Source: Lantana camara (taxonomy: Eukaryota; Streptophyta; Magnoliopsida; Lamiales; Verbenaceae). Taken from it: a stretch of DNA of 64,000 bases. The DNA is taken from assembly GCA_037501455.1 (NCBI GenBank), contig CM074858.1, positions 93,532,501 through 93,596,500 of the forward strand. The letters run 5' to 3'. A program made the position numbers and the translations under genes. The notes under the pieces are model-generated. The model worked only from the letters and a program-made list of their open reading frames with translations, was not told where the DNA came from and did not search any database. Position 1 is the stretch's first letter; every line of letters starts with the position of its first letter. Below, piece by piece: positions 25,441 to 36,404 of this stretch.

Positions 25441-26524
25441 AAATATTAAACTTAAATGTAAATTCATATTAAATAATATTATATTTAATCTTTTTAAAAA
25501 TACTTATTTGAGTAAAAATAGAATTTCTTAATAAGTTAAAAGTAAAACTCCCCCAATCTATAGAAAACATATAGAATATCGTAATAAAAACTTCATGTAG
25601 AATTAATATATTAATTATAGGTTATATTATGAGATATTTGTATATTTCAAAATAAATTTAAAAATATAACGACAAATATTTACCACGTTCCACATAAATG
25701 TATATTTTTACTATTAAAATTTATTATTACTTATTGATAGATAAAATGATGTCACTTAATTGTACAAATAAAGATACAGAGAAAATATATGGAATTATAT
25801 ATTAAAAAGTGTTTAAAAGAAAAAAATAACTTTATAGATAGAGACGAGTATAAAAATGAAATCCAAAAAGACAGATGGAATTTTGGAACACTTCTGTACA
25901 AACCGAATACAAGACATATGATTTAGACTCAAATATGCATGCGACGATGCTTATAAATACTTTGAATGCATGTATGTGTGCAATTATTGTAATTCATGAT
26001 ATTCACAAGAGTATGATGCGTGATTATGACATTAAGAACATTTGAGCACCTTTGGTATGAAAATTGAATCATATTGTAGCATATAAGATCACTCACATAC
26101 ATACAAATATAGTATGACACATTAGGGACATATGAGAAGAAAGCACAAAAATAAGGTTAAAGTTAAAACGAGGCATGGAGGAAAGTAGGGCCACGAACTG
26201 GAAAGAAAAAAGGCGACGTCCCAAGACCGGGCGACGATGATAGAGAGTTTTCCTACAAAGTCTCAAGGTCTGGGAACAAAGTAATTCAAAAGATCCTTGG
26301 CTGTGGGGGTCAGAACAAAATGTCTCCTCCCTATGTCCCACAACCACGGGACAAAATAGTTTAAAAGTTTTTTAAGCCGTGGGACATTCTAAGAGTCAGA
26401 AAACAAGGCGGTTTGAAGCAGATGACCACGGAGTGACTGCCACCCCTCCAAAGGCAACAATACATCTAAAAGCTAGCAAATGACATACAACACTTACATG
26501 TCACATTAGGGCTAATGAAACACA
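25441..26524. other. AT-rich sequence with no recognised feature
   Basis: No coding, LTR or transposon signal could be supported. Between 26330 and 26390 there are short complementary pieces around gtcccacaaccacgggac and ccgtgggaca, enough for a local hairpin only. Confidence 0.5.
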
Positions 26525-26647
26525 CACTACTAGAAAAACGCCCTATAGGAACGAAAATTTAGCAACGGAAATTATTTGTTGCTATTTAGCAACGGATATA
26601 GCAACGAAAAATAAATTCGTGGCAAAATGCTTTAGCAACGGAATTTT

Positions 26648-26872
26648 TGTAACAGCCCGAAAACCCGCCGTTCGATATTGTCCGCTTTGGATGGGAACCA
26701 GACCCCGAAGGGAACCACCCTCACGGTTTTGTTTCTCCCAGGTGGGAACCAGACCCCGAAGGGAACCACCCAGGAAAAGGCCTCTACAAGGGGAGGGGGA
26801 TCCACCACTTTATAAAGTGGCTTCAAGCCCACCTCCAATCCGATGTGGGACAAAGCACCTTTGGCTATTACA
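26648..26872 (-). repeat. Short (225 bp) LTR of a TRIM-like family, copy 1
   Basis: Contains two 29 bp direct repeats (26692-26720 and 26743-26771, 51 bp apart). The perfect palindrome CCACTTTATAAAGTGG is at 26805-26820 and contains a TATA-like core. Nearly identical to 31114-31338. Confidence 0.75.
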
Positions 26873-26950
26873 GTCCACCCCCATTAAGAGGGCCCAGCGT
26901 CCTCACTGGCACACGGAATCCGGGTCCCCGGCTCTGATACCACCTGTAGA
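26873..26950 (-). other. Mini-interior: polypurine tract and primer site of the composite element
   Basis: On the minus strand the primer site TGGTATCAGAGCC (26930-26942) is followed by about 45 bp, then cttaatgggggtggac, the purine-rich tract, directly before the short LTR. No room for a gene. Confidence 0.75.
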
Positions 26951-29613
26951 TGTAGCACCCTAACCCCCTGGGCACCACATCCCCCGCACTATAGCCTCGA
27001 TCCACGTATGAAATGGAAAGTTCATACATAAACCAAAACTATAGCGAACGGGTAACAATAAAAATGACGAGCTAGGCGGGACACTCTCCCCAACAACATC
27101 AAAGCGAACATGAAAATGAAAGCGGAAGCAATTAAATCATTCGTACATATAGGTACCATATTTACCGAATAAATACTTATAGATACCACTTTAACTATCA
27201 ATACATTATCATCTCTTAATAATATACATAACCATGTATCCAAAATACTAACACCGATCAATAACATGAAATATCTCAAAAGTAATATACATGAAGGTAC
27301 GGTGCTAGACTCATGAAAATGCAAAACTCGAACGACCGGACACCCACCTAGCACGACCACGCTCAAAGGTACCTGAAAAGTGAAGTATCAGTCTACCGAA
27401 GACTGAGTGAGGGGCAATAATATATATACACACATCACATGCAAGTTGTAGCCTCGGGTGAAGGCTTTGGAATAATATAGATATATACTTCAAGAACTTA
27501 GTCTTTGCCCGAGAGTACAACCAATCATTTTAACACGTTTAATTAATCATGCTTGTCAATGTCATGAACATGTGGCCCTGGCGAGCAAGGGCAATCTCCA
27601 ACCGAACTCCCAATCGTGAACAATACGTGATCATGCTTGCTTGCTTGATAAATACGTGATCATGCAATTTATTTAGTGCTCACATAAATAATTTCATGCT
27701 AGAAATCATGCAATAACCCGAGGATAACCCGACATGCCGGATTAATCCCCAGTCTCCTTCTTCCTCCGGGTGATAGCGAGTTTACAAGGCTCGACTATCC
27801 ACGACATGGTGTGTGTAGAGGACATGACCCTCTAGACACGGAACTCCTTCCACCACTAATCTCCTAGTGGCTTCGGGGGTGATCCCAACAATGTGAGGAT
27901 AATTCAGGAGTTACCCGTCAGCCCTTGCTTTCCCGGTTGGCTCAAGAATTACCCTCGGGCCCACGTACAATCATGTACTCGCCAAACATGCTTGAAATCA
28001 TGAATTGCTTGCTTGAAATGTTCATGGTTTTGAAATCATTCATAAATATAATACGTTTTGGCCGAAAACTAGCACATAAGGGTTATAGGGTTCGTTTTAC
28101 CAAAATAAAACCTCACCTTTTCTTGCAATTATAATAAAGAAGTGTGCTAAGGAGCTTGCTCCCTGTCCACGCCCTCGTGACCTGTGCAAATACGACGTAT
28201 GAACATGAGACATGAACTAAAATGACCAAAATATGACGAACGGCGGAAATGTGTCGAGACGACCATGAAAATGCAATGTGGTATGATAACATGTCGTTTC
28301 ACATCATATTAGCACATATTATAGCAATTCGGGGTCAAAGAAGTCGTTGGATCGAGGGGTCAAAAACGTAATTTTATGCAAAAACTTTTGTTCTGCATGT
28401 CAGGTGGGAACGGCCGTTCCGGTCCCCTTTGTAAAATGGGAACGGTCGTTCCCATGCAGCCCCAAGAAACGTTCCAACGTTTTTCATTTTAAAATGCGTC
28501 TAAGCTGGGAACGGCCCTTCCGGCACAAGGCCAAAATGGGAACGGCCGTTCCCGGGTTCGGCCGCCTATTTTCCTTTGAAAGATGGGAACGCCCGTTCCC
28601 GGAATGCCTTGAGGCTGGGAACGGCCGTTCCCTATTTCTGCAATTTACAGAAACAGAGCAAAAACAGGGGAAAGCTACGGGAAACAACAAAGCAAGCACC
28701 AATAATCCATTTTTGAACCCCAAATGCAATAATTTCTGGGAATATGATGTAAACACACTTATAGCATAACAATATCACACTTAAACACATAAAACATGCA
28801 ATATCTTCAAGATTTCCAAGATTTCTAGCTCAAGTTCACAATGATCATTCAAGCTTGGTTTTTCAATAATTTCAAGAATAATCATGCCATAATTCAATAT
28901 ATAATCACATATTCATGTTTCCCTCTACCAATAATCCAACTAACACATCAACCTCAAACCCTAGCTTATACAAATATGATCAACAATCATCCATTCATGC
29001 ACAACCAACCTTGAAACTAAGAAATGGATGAAGAAGAAGATGATGATGATCACTCCCAAATTTCTTGAAAGATTTCTTGAAATCTTGATGATCGATTGAA
29101 AAATCACTTCTTCCCTTTTCCTTGAAGAACCGAGAATGAGGAAGCAAAAGGGTTGGGAAATTTTTGATGAAAAAAATGATCAAGGAATGTGGGAGAAGGA
29201 TGATACGTAATTCATCATCCTTGATTTATGTGAAAATTGCCAAATTGCCAATTAATCCTTGAACTCTCTAAGTTATGCAATAAGATCTATAAAGTTTTGG
29301 AAAATAATCAATCATGCCCCTGAAAATTATACAATCAAGTCCCTAGAATTTTAGAAAACGTTTAACTAGGGACAATTTGGTAACTTTATCACTCTCGGTA
29401 TTGATTTCATGCAATGAATATTTTTTCGTGTCATGAAATAATATTTTCAATGATATGAATTCAAAGAATTGATATAAATAATGTTTCATGAATTTTATAA
29501 AAATATGAAATGTCGCATGTGAATATATCATAAAATTAAAGAAATAAAATAAACCTACGCTCAAACTCACACGTGGCGTGCTTACCTGTTCATCCGGAAA
29601 CCGGGGCGTTACA
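26951..29613 (-). repeat. Tekay-type LTR forming the 5' end of the composite element
   Basis: Plus-strand ends tgtagcaccc and gcgttaca. It carries the catcccccgcactatag box near 26980 shared by the other Tekay-type LTRs, and an array of six GGGAACGGCCGTTCCC-type palindromes. Confidence 0.8.
28406..28632. repeat. Array of six 15-16 bp palindromes in a Tekay-type LTR
   Basis: Copies start at 28406, 28438, 28507, 28538, 28585 and 28617. Two are the perfect palindrome GGGAACGGCCGTTCCC (28538 and 28617). The others differ by one or two central bases or the last base. Spacing is irregular (31 to 69 bp). The same palindrome occurs four times in the divergent LTR at 54589-54708. Confidence 0.9.
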
Positions 29614-29618
29614 ATTTT

Positions 29619-30250
29619 CATTGCTAAATTTGTTACTATATATGAAAAAAAATAGCAACGGATTTTTCGTTGCTAAAATTAAATAATACAATAAATAAAT
29701 AAATTGGTATATATAGTGACGGAAATTTCGTTGCTATTAAAATAAAAACCTAATAAAAAATAATATAATATTTATAAATATTTGCAACGAAAAATCTGTT
29801 GCTATTTTAGCAACGGAAAATTCGTTGCTATGTGAAAGGAAAAAAAAAAGAAATAAAAATAAATAAATATAACTGTTGCTATATGAAAGAAAAAAAGAAA
29901 TAAAAATAAATAAATATAAAAAATATTAGCAACGGAAAATTCGTTGCTATTTAGCAATAGATTTTTCGTTGCGATAAGAAAGAAAAAAAAGAAAATAAAA
30001 ATAAATAAATATAAAAAATATTAGCAACGGAAAATCCGTTGCTATAAACATATGATTAAAAAATTTAATAAATATTTATAATTTAGCAACGAATTTTTCG
30101 TTGCTATATGGAATAAAAATAAATGAATAATAAAATATTAGCAACGGAAAATCCGTTGCTATAAACAATTGATTAAAATATTGATAAAATATTTATAGCT
30201 TAGCAACGAAAAATCTAACCTAAAATACTATATTCATGCAACGAAAAATC
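29619..30250. repeat. CACTA subterminal palindromic repeats
   Basis: Near-perfect 23 bp palindromic units (TAGCAACGGA-aaa-TCCGTTGCTA type) lie at about 29808, 29927, 29952, 30022, 30084 and 30139, with further half-units. Spacers are A-rich. Confidence 0.75.
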
Positions 30251-30507
30251 TAACCTCAAATAAAAAATTCATGCAATAGGCTATGTAATACCATTTATTC
30301 TAACCTAAATACTATATTCCAAGAACCTCAAACATGACAACTCATGTACACATAAATCATATATACGCATTCAAACCCCATGAAAAGAACCTCAAAATAG
30401 AGAGGGGGAGAAGAAGAAGAACATATTTTATATCTTGAAGTATTAAAGTATGTAGAAAGATGAATGCTTGCTCTTAAACTAAGGAAACCTTGAAGCTTGC
30501 CTTTCCT

Positions 30508-30527
30508 ATATATATATATATATATAT

Positions 30528-30582
<55 letters not shown>
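30508..30582. repeat. Compound microsatellite (TA)n-(GATA)n-(GA)n
   Basis: About 20 bp of TA, then GATA units, then about 42 bp of GA. The Leu/Ser-rich frame read across it on the minus strand is an artefact. Confidence 0.95.
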
Positions 30583-30587
<5 letters not shown>

Positions 30588-31113
30588 AAAAAAGAAAGAC
30601 ATTTTCTTGTTCACTTTGTGTAATAACCAGTACATGTGCACTAATTTTAAATTAGGAATAAAGGAAACATACAAGGTCATAGTCATCGGATCCGCTTTGA
30701 TGTCTCGAGTCCAAAAGCACAGTCGGAATCGAAAAATTCATCTTAGTAAGTGGCAAAAAATGACCTAATTATATTTAAGCCCCTAAACTTTTAAAAAGTA
30801 TCAAATTAGTCCCAAGTCTATTTTAAATTTAACTCCAATACTTCAAATAAGTTGCAATTAAGGACACTTAAACAAGTAAAGCAGGTCATTTCATCGAAGA
30901 TAGTGAATATTCATATAATTCGAGAATTAGTCACACAATTACAAATAATTAAAGTAATTAAATCAAATAAAGATGCAATTCGATCACATAATTGTGTAAT
31001 TAACCTCACTCGCGACGTTATATAGGTTAAGTTTGAGAGTAAAGAGGTAGGACTACACAAGAAAATGAGCACGCAGATCAACTACAAATAATTTTAGAAA
31101 GCTAGAAATTATT
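30583..31113. other. AT-rich DNA with no recognised feature
   Basis: No supported feature. It lies between the microsatellite and the short retroelement at 31114. Confidence 0.5.
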
Positions 31114-31405
31114 TGTAACAGCCCGAAAACCCGCCGTTCGATATTGTCCGCTTTGGATGGGAACCAGACCCCGAAGGGAACCACCCTCACGGTTTTGTTT
31201 CTCCCAGGTGGGAACCAGACCCCGAAGGGAACCACCCAGGAAAAGGCCTCTACAAGGGGAGGGGGATCCACCACTTTATAAAGTGGCTTCAAGCCCACCT
31301 CCAATCCGATGTGGGACAAAGCACCTTTGGCTATTACAGTCCACCCCCCTTAAGAGGGCCCAGCGTCCTCGCTGGCACACCGAATCCGGGTCCCCGGCTC
31401 TGATA
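31114..31405 (-). mobile_element. 292 bp TRIM-like element ending at its primer-binding site
   Basis: Contains the 225 bp LTR (31114-31338), the purine tract (plus view gtccaccccccttaag), the mini-interior, and the primer site up to gctctgata, where it stops. It is flanked by ttatt on both sides (31109-31113 and 31406-31410; six bases match if the last a is counted in the flank). It therefore looks like a precise insertion that lacks a 5' LTR, rather than a random truncation. Sequence is very close to 26648-26939; three differences lie in the 67 bp interior. Confidence 0.7.
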
Positions 31406-34404
31406 TTATTTATATGAAAAATATTTGAAAAAGGGAACATGTTAATAAAATGTGCTTTATCACAAGTTTGTCTACATTTATGACATACATAAAACATATT
31501 ATATGATTATATGTCATCTTGTATTTTGTATTAAGCTACATACATCACTACATATTGAAAACACATTAATTAACATGACTTGTCAAGAAATTTTAACAAC
31601 AAATATAAGAGTATATCGCCAACTAGAGAGAGTTGAACTTACTTATCACTGGTTGAAATACACTATCAATATAAGTCATTCTAATTGAGAGAGATTAGAT
31701 AGCGTACCTTAAAATCAGAGACAATAGTTTCAGAACCAAAATATTGAATCTAATTATCAAAAGTCGAGGATATTGCCAAGAAAAAGAAATTGGAAGGAAC
31801 TAGAACATACGTATCTATCTATTAAGATTTAACTATTTAAAAGGAAGGGCCCGATACAAGATTCACTTCCCAGATATTAGAAGTTAAAAACAAGTAACAA
31901 GTGTGCAGGAAAAGGAATAGTTTGGGCAAATAATTCAACCAAATGAGAAAATATAAAGTGGCGTTGCATAAATGCTAACTCGAATGTGCAGGAAAAGGAA
32001 TAGTTTGGGCAAATGTTGATCTGAGAGGACTACGATAAATGCGGGTAAAAAAAACATCAATGGTGATGAGTAAGGAAGGACGATAAATTCGAAAGATACA
32101 AAATTGAAAATGACAACCGTCATCATTAGATCATACTTTCAATATTTCAGTTAATCCAAGATTACAAGAAGACAATCAAGTTCCCCGGGCATCATATGAT
32201 AAACTTTTAAAAGCTAGAGTTCCTAAGGCCACCGGTTTCTATCTATAATCAAATAAGGTGACATGAGCTTACCACTTAAATTTGAAGAAATATAGAAGAG
32301 CAGTCAACGCTAGTAGTGACTAATAGATTGCATGAAATATCCCAAGAGATAACAACAACCATAAAATTCACAGTAAGCACCAGGTGATGGGGATGATATG
32401 TGTGGGAAGAAGATTTATGAAACTGATAAGTCATAAAATTGTAGTAATTTATTGGGGTAAAGATCAAACGAAAGTACCAATATGAACGAAGCACTAAAAA
32501 TTAAAAATGATATGATCGAACATAATAAGAAAAGATTCAATAAAATAAAGGTAGAAGACATCATAGGCAAACATCGATTGAATTTTAGAAAATAATAGTA
32601 TGAAAAGTCATCCAATGGAAGAGATTTAAGATAATGGATATGATTGAAACACAAGTTTAGATAAATTGGATTTGTGGACAAGATACTCTTAGGGAGGGGG
32701 AGGGGGTTGTGATGCCCCGAAAATTTGGAACGCAGTTTATTTGAACATTAGTGGATGAAGCAACAAAAATCAAAAGGAATAAGTCAAGAGGAAAAATATT
32801 CCATATTGCATCTACATGCATCATAGCGATATGCTTAATTTTAATTAACTTAATTTGCATTATGACTTGAAGTATTTAAATTAATTGCTACAATGTTAGG
32901 TTAGGTCAATAAGACTTGTGCTGCTTGTGCAACTATGTATTGCATCTACATGCATTACAACTATTTGTTTAACTTTAATTAATTTAATTTGCATGATAAC
33001 TTCAAGTATTCATGATATGTGTTGCTTGTATAGTTCGCAGTTTATTAGATGTTATTATATTGTCCATAATTTGAAATAGATATTTTATATAAATGTTTTT
33101 ATAAGTGTAATTTTTCAAAATTAAAGTGATTCATCAAAAATTTTATTATGTTTATTTAATTAAGTTAGACACTATTAGTATTTAAATTTATTAAATAAAC
33201 ATAATAATAATTTTTTTTAAAAACTAAACGACAAAAGTGGAACGCACGTTGATTTCGTTAGTACTGTAAAATATATTTCTTACAAAATATTTTGATTTTT
33301 GTGTTTGATATGCTCCAAGTGTTAGACGCTATTTTCAGGAAAATCTCTATATTCTCAAACTTTTGTAAATTAAATTCTCTATCTAAAAGAAATCCAATCA
33401 ACCCACTTTTCATAATTTTATTCAAATAAAATATTGATAAATTAATTCAGAATTCATTGTTTTATGTATTTATGACCTAGCTCTCCATTAAATTAATTTC
33501 TTAAACTCTTTTGATATCAACAACCTTTAATATGTTTTCTTATATGAACTTGGTATTTAATGTGGTTATGATAGGTAGATCAATAGTTCGTACACTTCAG
33601 AATTTATCATGTGGAGACAGCTCTTGATGTAAAAGTTGGAGCATAAGAAACAAATGATGAATTAAGTTGTATAGTGCCAAGAAACAAATCACTCACGGAA
33701 AAAGAGAGTAAGAACTAGAAGATATTAAATGGGCTTACCAAGTAACATAAATATTAGAGATATTTATAATGTGGATCTTTGTACAACCTAATACACACGC
33801 TCACGCTATTTTTAATACATATATAGAGTTGGTGACATAAGGCGTGGTGGAGTAGAGTATGGACTTGCAGAGGATCTTCAACATTTAATGCAAATTCCAC
33901 AACATCCAGGGATCGAGAATCGACCACTCAGTTGAGGAGGGGTGATGTTCGCCTACACTTCGACATCCACACTATTTTGGGTAGGGAAGGAGGCTGATTG
34001 GTCGATGAGCTAGGGCTGGTGTGGTGGGTCTTATTTGCGCCACATGGTGCCAAGTGTTAGGAGGATATCCTTCGCTAAATTGAGGCACCGTCCATGCTCA
34101 ATCGACATTCGACACGCCTAATGGTAATTATGATGGTGGTTTGTCTTTAGAGGCGCTCTTTTTCCTCCCTATAAATTGGGTCCTTTACTCATTATCATAG
34201 TGTTAATTATTTGTTATTAACATTATTAATGAAATAATTAATGTTGAAATGTAATTAAATTGAAATAAAATGAGTAAATTAGGGAATATAAGTGCTTTTT
34301 TTAACATAATAAAATAGTTTCCTACCAAAAATATTCTCAAACCTTAAACTAATTCCTAACATCGCACATGATTTTCATTCGCCTTCTTTGTTACCAAATT
34401 GAGT
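31406..34404. other. AT-rich DNA, mostly unrecognised
   Basis: A 30 bp exact direct repeat lies at 31902-31931 and 31985-32014. At 32689-32719 a purine-rich run (agggagggggaggggg) is followed by TGTGATGCCCCG. That could be a polypurine tract and plus-strand LTR start of a decayed Ty3 element, but no other end was found. Nothing else could be supported. Confidence 0.4.
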
Positions 34405-34555
34405 GAGAGACCATTATTATCACAATTTCTTAAAGTGTGACTTTTTAAAATTTTTGAAATTTGAAACAAGTAGACCATTATTGCAATAATTTCTTAATGT
34501 GTGAGACATTTTTATATTTTTAAAATTAGTGGGACTACTATTGCAATGATTTCAA
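34405..34555. repeat. Short degenerate tandem repeat
   Basis: About three diverged units of about 70 bp share accattatt, caatttcttaa and gtgtga words, for example near 34412, 34470 and 34535. Confidence 0.4.
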
Positions 34556-34559
34556 ACAA

Positions 34560-35748
34560 ATGGGTCAAAAATACAATTTCCCAGCGGAATTCACCAGCGT
34601 TGCACGAGTCTTCACTTCGGGCACCAAACTAGTAAAAGCGAAGTCCATCTCTTTCAAGCTTACTTTGTGTTGGAAGCAACGAACCATGTCAGTGTGGACT
34701 AAATCACCTATTATGTTCCAATATTGTTGGTAAAAATAGGCGTGACAACCTTTGAAACCGGGGACATTGTAGGGCTTCAAAGATTTAACCGCTTCAAAGA
34801 TCTCTTCCTTTGTTATGTCTCTGGCAAGAGAATCCTATTATTCTCTAGAGATTTACATTGGTGATGGCTAGGGGAAAGTTGGTTGAGAAACTCCAGATCT
34901 CCTCCTCTAGATAAACAGCTCAAGAAATCCATGGTATGGCCTTTCATAGTATCCTTATCCGAGGTCCACTCCCCATTGATGTGTAGGGAGTCAATGCGAT
35001 GTCTCTGTCTTCTATTGATGGTAGATAAATGGAAAAAACTTTGTATTCTTGTCGACGAAGGTCAACCAGTTTATATGAGATTTTTGAAATCAAAGTCGCT
35101 CTTCCTGAAGTAAAGAAGTATTGAATTTACGCGTTAATTCTGTTTCAAGTGTATAGATAGCCTCGCATGTAGTCGATTAGTTGGAATCTTCTGTATCCCA
35201 CTTATTCTAGCCTTTAGAATTTGTGTCCATCTAAAAATGTTGTCGAGAATGTTCGTGTTCCAATCCTTTATCACATCGGGGAGCACATTCACAGCCTTGA
35301 TCAGATTCATTTTCGAATCCCAAAGGTTGATGCGTTTCCCTACAGGCTACAGCCCGATTGAGTATCCCAAGCTACTTCAAAGCGAAAGGTTTTCGCCCTC
35401 CCATGATAAACATGCTCAAATATATCGTGAGTACCGAATTGTGGTCAGAGTGTGTCTTCGGTAAAACTCTATTCATGTTATCTGGGAAGTTTTTAGCCTA
35501 AGTCATGTTAGCAAGGAAGCGATCAAGGCATTCATTTAATAGTTGAACCCCATTCATGACGTCGGTCCAAGTAAAAGGTTGACCATTAGCTTTCAAATCC
35601 GTTGGGCACAACTTTTGAAAGCCTCCAGGATTTCTTCGCACTTATTCCAATTCGTTGAGTTTTCGCCGCTTTTTTCACTCAGGCATTTAATGTCGTTAAA
35701 ATCTCCCTTGAGCATCCAGGGCTATTATAGATTGAGCTGAATTGCAAA
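34560..35748 (-). pseudogene. L1-type LINE remnant: endonuclease end to start of reverse transcriptase
   Basis: The minus strand gives, in order, GDFNDIKCLSEKSG (end of the endonuclease), LPDVIKDWNTNILDNIF, FHLSTINRRQRHRIDSLHING-EW, and then SLKPYNVPGFKGCHAYFYQQY, which corresponds to the N-terminal reverse transcriptase motif of plant LINEs. Several stops and frameshifts break it. The right edge is cut by the copia LTR at 35749. The left edge fades at 34560 before the catalytic palm, so it is a fragment. (The longest motif spans residues encoded near 34700-34785.). Confidence 0.7.
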
Positions 35749-35925
35749 TGTTAGAACATGGTAATTGGAGATTGTATTCATTTTTTTGTGTTTTTCGTGT
35801 ATGCAGAGTACAAGAAACCCTAAGTATATAACAAGTTGTACAAGGAATAAATCTCTACAAATCAGGCCCTATCACTACCAATTAGGGATCAAAGTCAACC
35901 ATCCATATATAAGAGATATCCAACA
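35749..35925 (-). repeat. 3' LTR (177 bp) of the degenerate copia element
   Basis: The minus strand begins TGTTGGATATCTC and ends CATGTTCTAACA, preceded by the purine tract ttgagggggag (plus view ctccccctcaa, 35926-35936). Confidence 0.8.
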
Positions 35926-36404
35926 CTCCCCCTCAAGTTAAGTGATGGAGTCGCCAATCCTTAACTTGCTCAGCGCTATTTGAAATATCTGACCCGTGAC
36001 AGCTTTGGTCACTATATCTGCTAACTGATCCTCTGACCTGAGAAATGGAATCGTGATGATACCATTCTCCAGTTTTTCTTTAATGCAGTGTTGATCCACT
36101 TCCACAAGCTTAGTCCTATCGTGCTGGACAGGGTTCTTCAAGATGCTGATAGCGGCTCTGTTATCGCACTTTAGAGGACTCGGGCCTGAAGGAGTCACGC
36201 CAATCTCAGTCATTAACTTCCTCAGCCAAATTATCTCAGCTACACCTTTCGCTATGCCTCTGAATTCTGCTTCTGCGCTAGACAAAACCACAACCTTCTG
36301 CTTTTTGCTTTGACATGTCACCACATTTCCTCCGACTAGGGTAAAGAACCCGGAGATGGATCTTCTGTCGTTTGGGTTCCCCGCCCAATCTGCATCAGTG
36401 TATG
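35926..36404 (-). pseudogene. Copia RNase H, C-terminal part
   Basis: The frame contains YTDADWAGNPNDRRSISGFF, SSAEAEFRGIAKGVAEIIWL, KCDNRAAISI and DQLADIVTKAVTG, standard motifs of copia RNase H, which removes RNA from RNA-DNA hybrids. It joins the block at 38318 across the inserted LTR (the residues before TDADWAG are encoded on the other side). It is open here but separated from its upstream part. Confidence 0.85.

Larger units (their letters stand above)
26648..29613 (-). mobile_element. Composite LTR retroelement with two unrelated LTRs
   Basis: Flanked by a perfect 5 bp duplication, atttt (26643-26647 and 29614-29618), so it inserted as one unit. In minus-strand order: a 2663 bp Tekay-type LTR (29613-26951), an 8 bp spacer, primer site TGGTATCAGAGCC, about 60 bp of interior, a polypurine-like tract, and a different 225 bp LTR (26872-26648) starting TGTAATAGCC and ending GGGCTGTTACA. 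No sequence similarity beyond the terminal few bases was seen between the two LTRs. There is no coding sequence. The simplest reading is a product of strand transfer between two retroelements that share the primer site. Confidence 0.8.
26525..30230. mobile_element. Second CACTA-type element with GCAACGGA subterminal repeats, interrupted
   Basis: The left end reads CACTACTAGAAAAACGCC, a CACTA-type terminus, followed by repeated TAGCAACGGA / TCCGTTGCTA units. The same units continue from 29619 to about 30250, after the inserted retroelement 26648-29613. The host sequence rejoins cleanly across that insertion (gcaacggaatttt then cattgctaaa). No opposite terminus was found, so the right boundary is approximate. 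No transposase is seen, so it is non-autonomous or truncated. Confidence 0.65.

Noticed and set aside
26648..26939. Cassandra-type TRIM with 5S rRNA promoter
   Set aside because: No 5S box A or C sequence could be found in the short LTR, so the family is called TRIM-like only by size.
26619..26963. 114-codon plus-strand frame rich in Arg and Pro
   Set aside because: It runs across the boundary of the short LTR, mini-interior and primer site, and is shifted in the copy at 31114. It is produced by the 29 bp repeats.
28406..28632. Possible CRISPR-like array
   Set aside because: Units are 16 bp palindromes with irregular spacing in an LTR of a plant retrotransposon. No cas genes and no constant spacer length.
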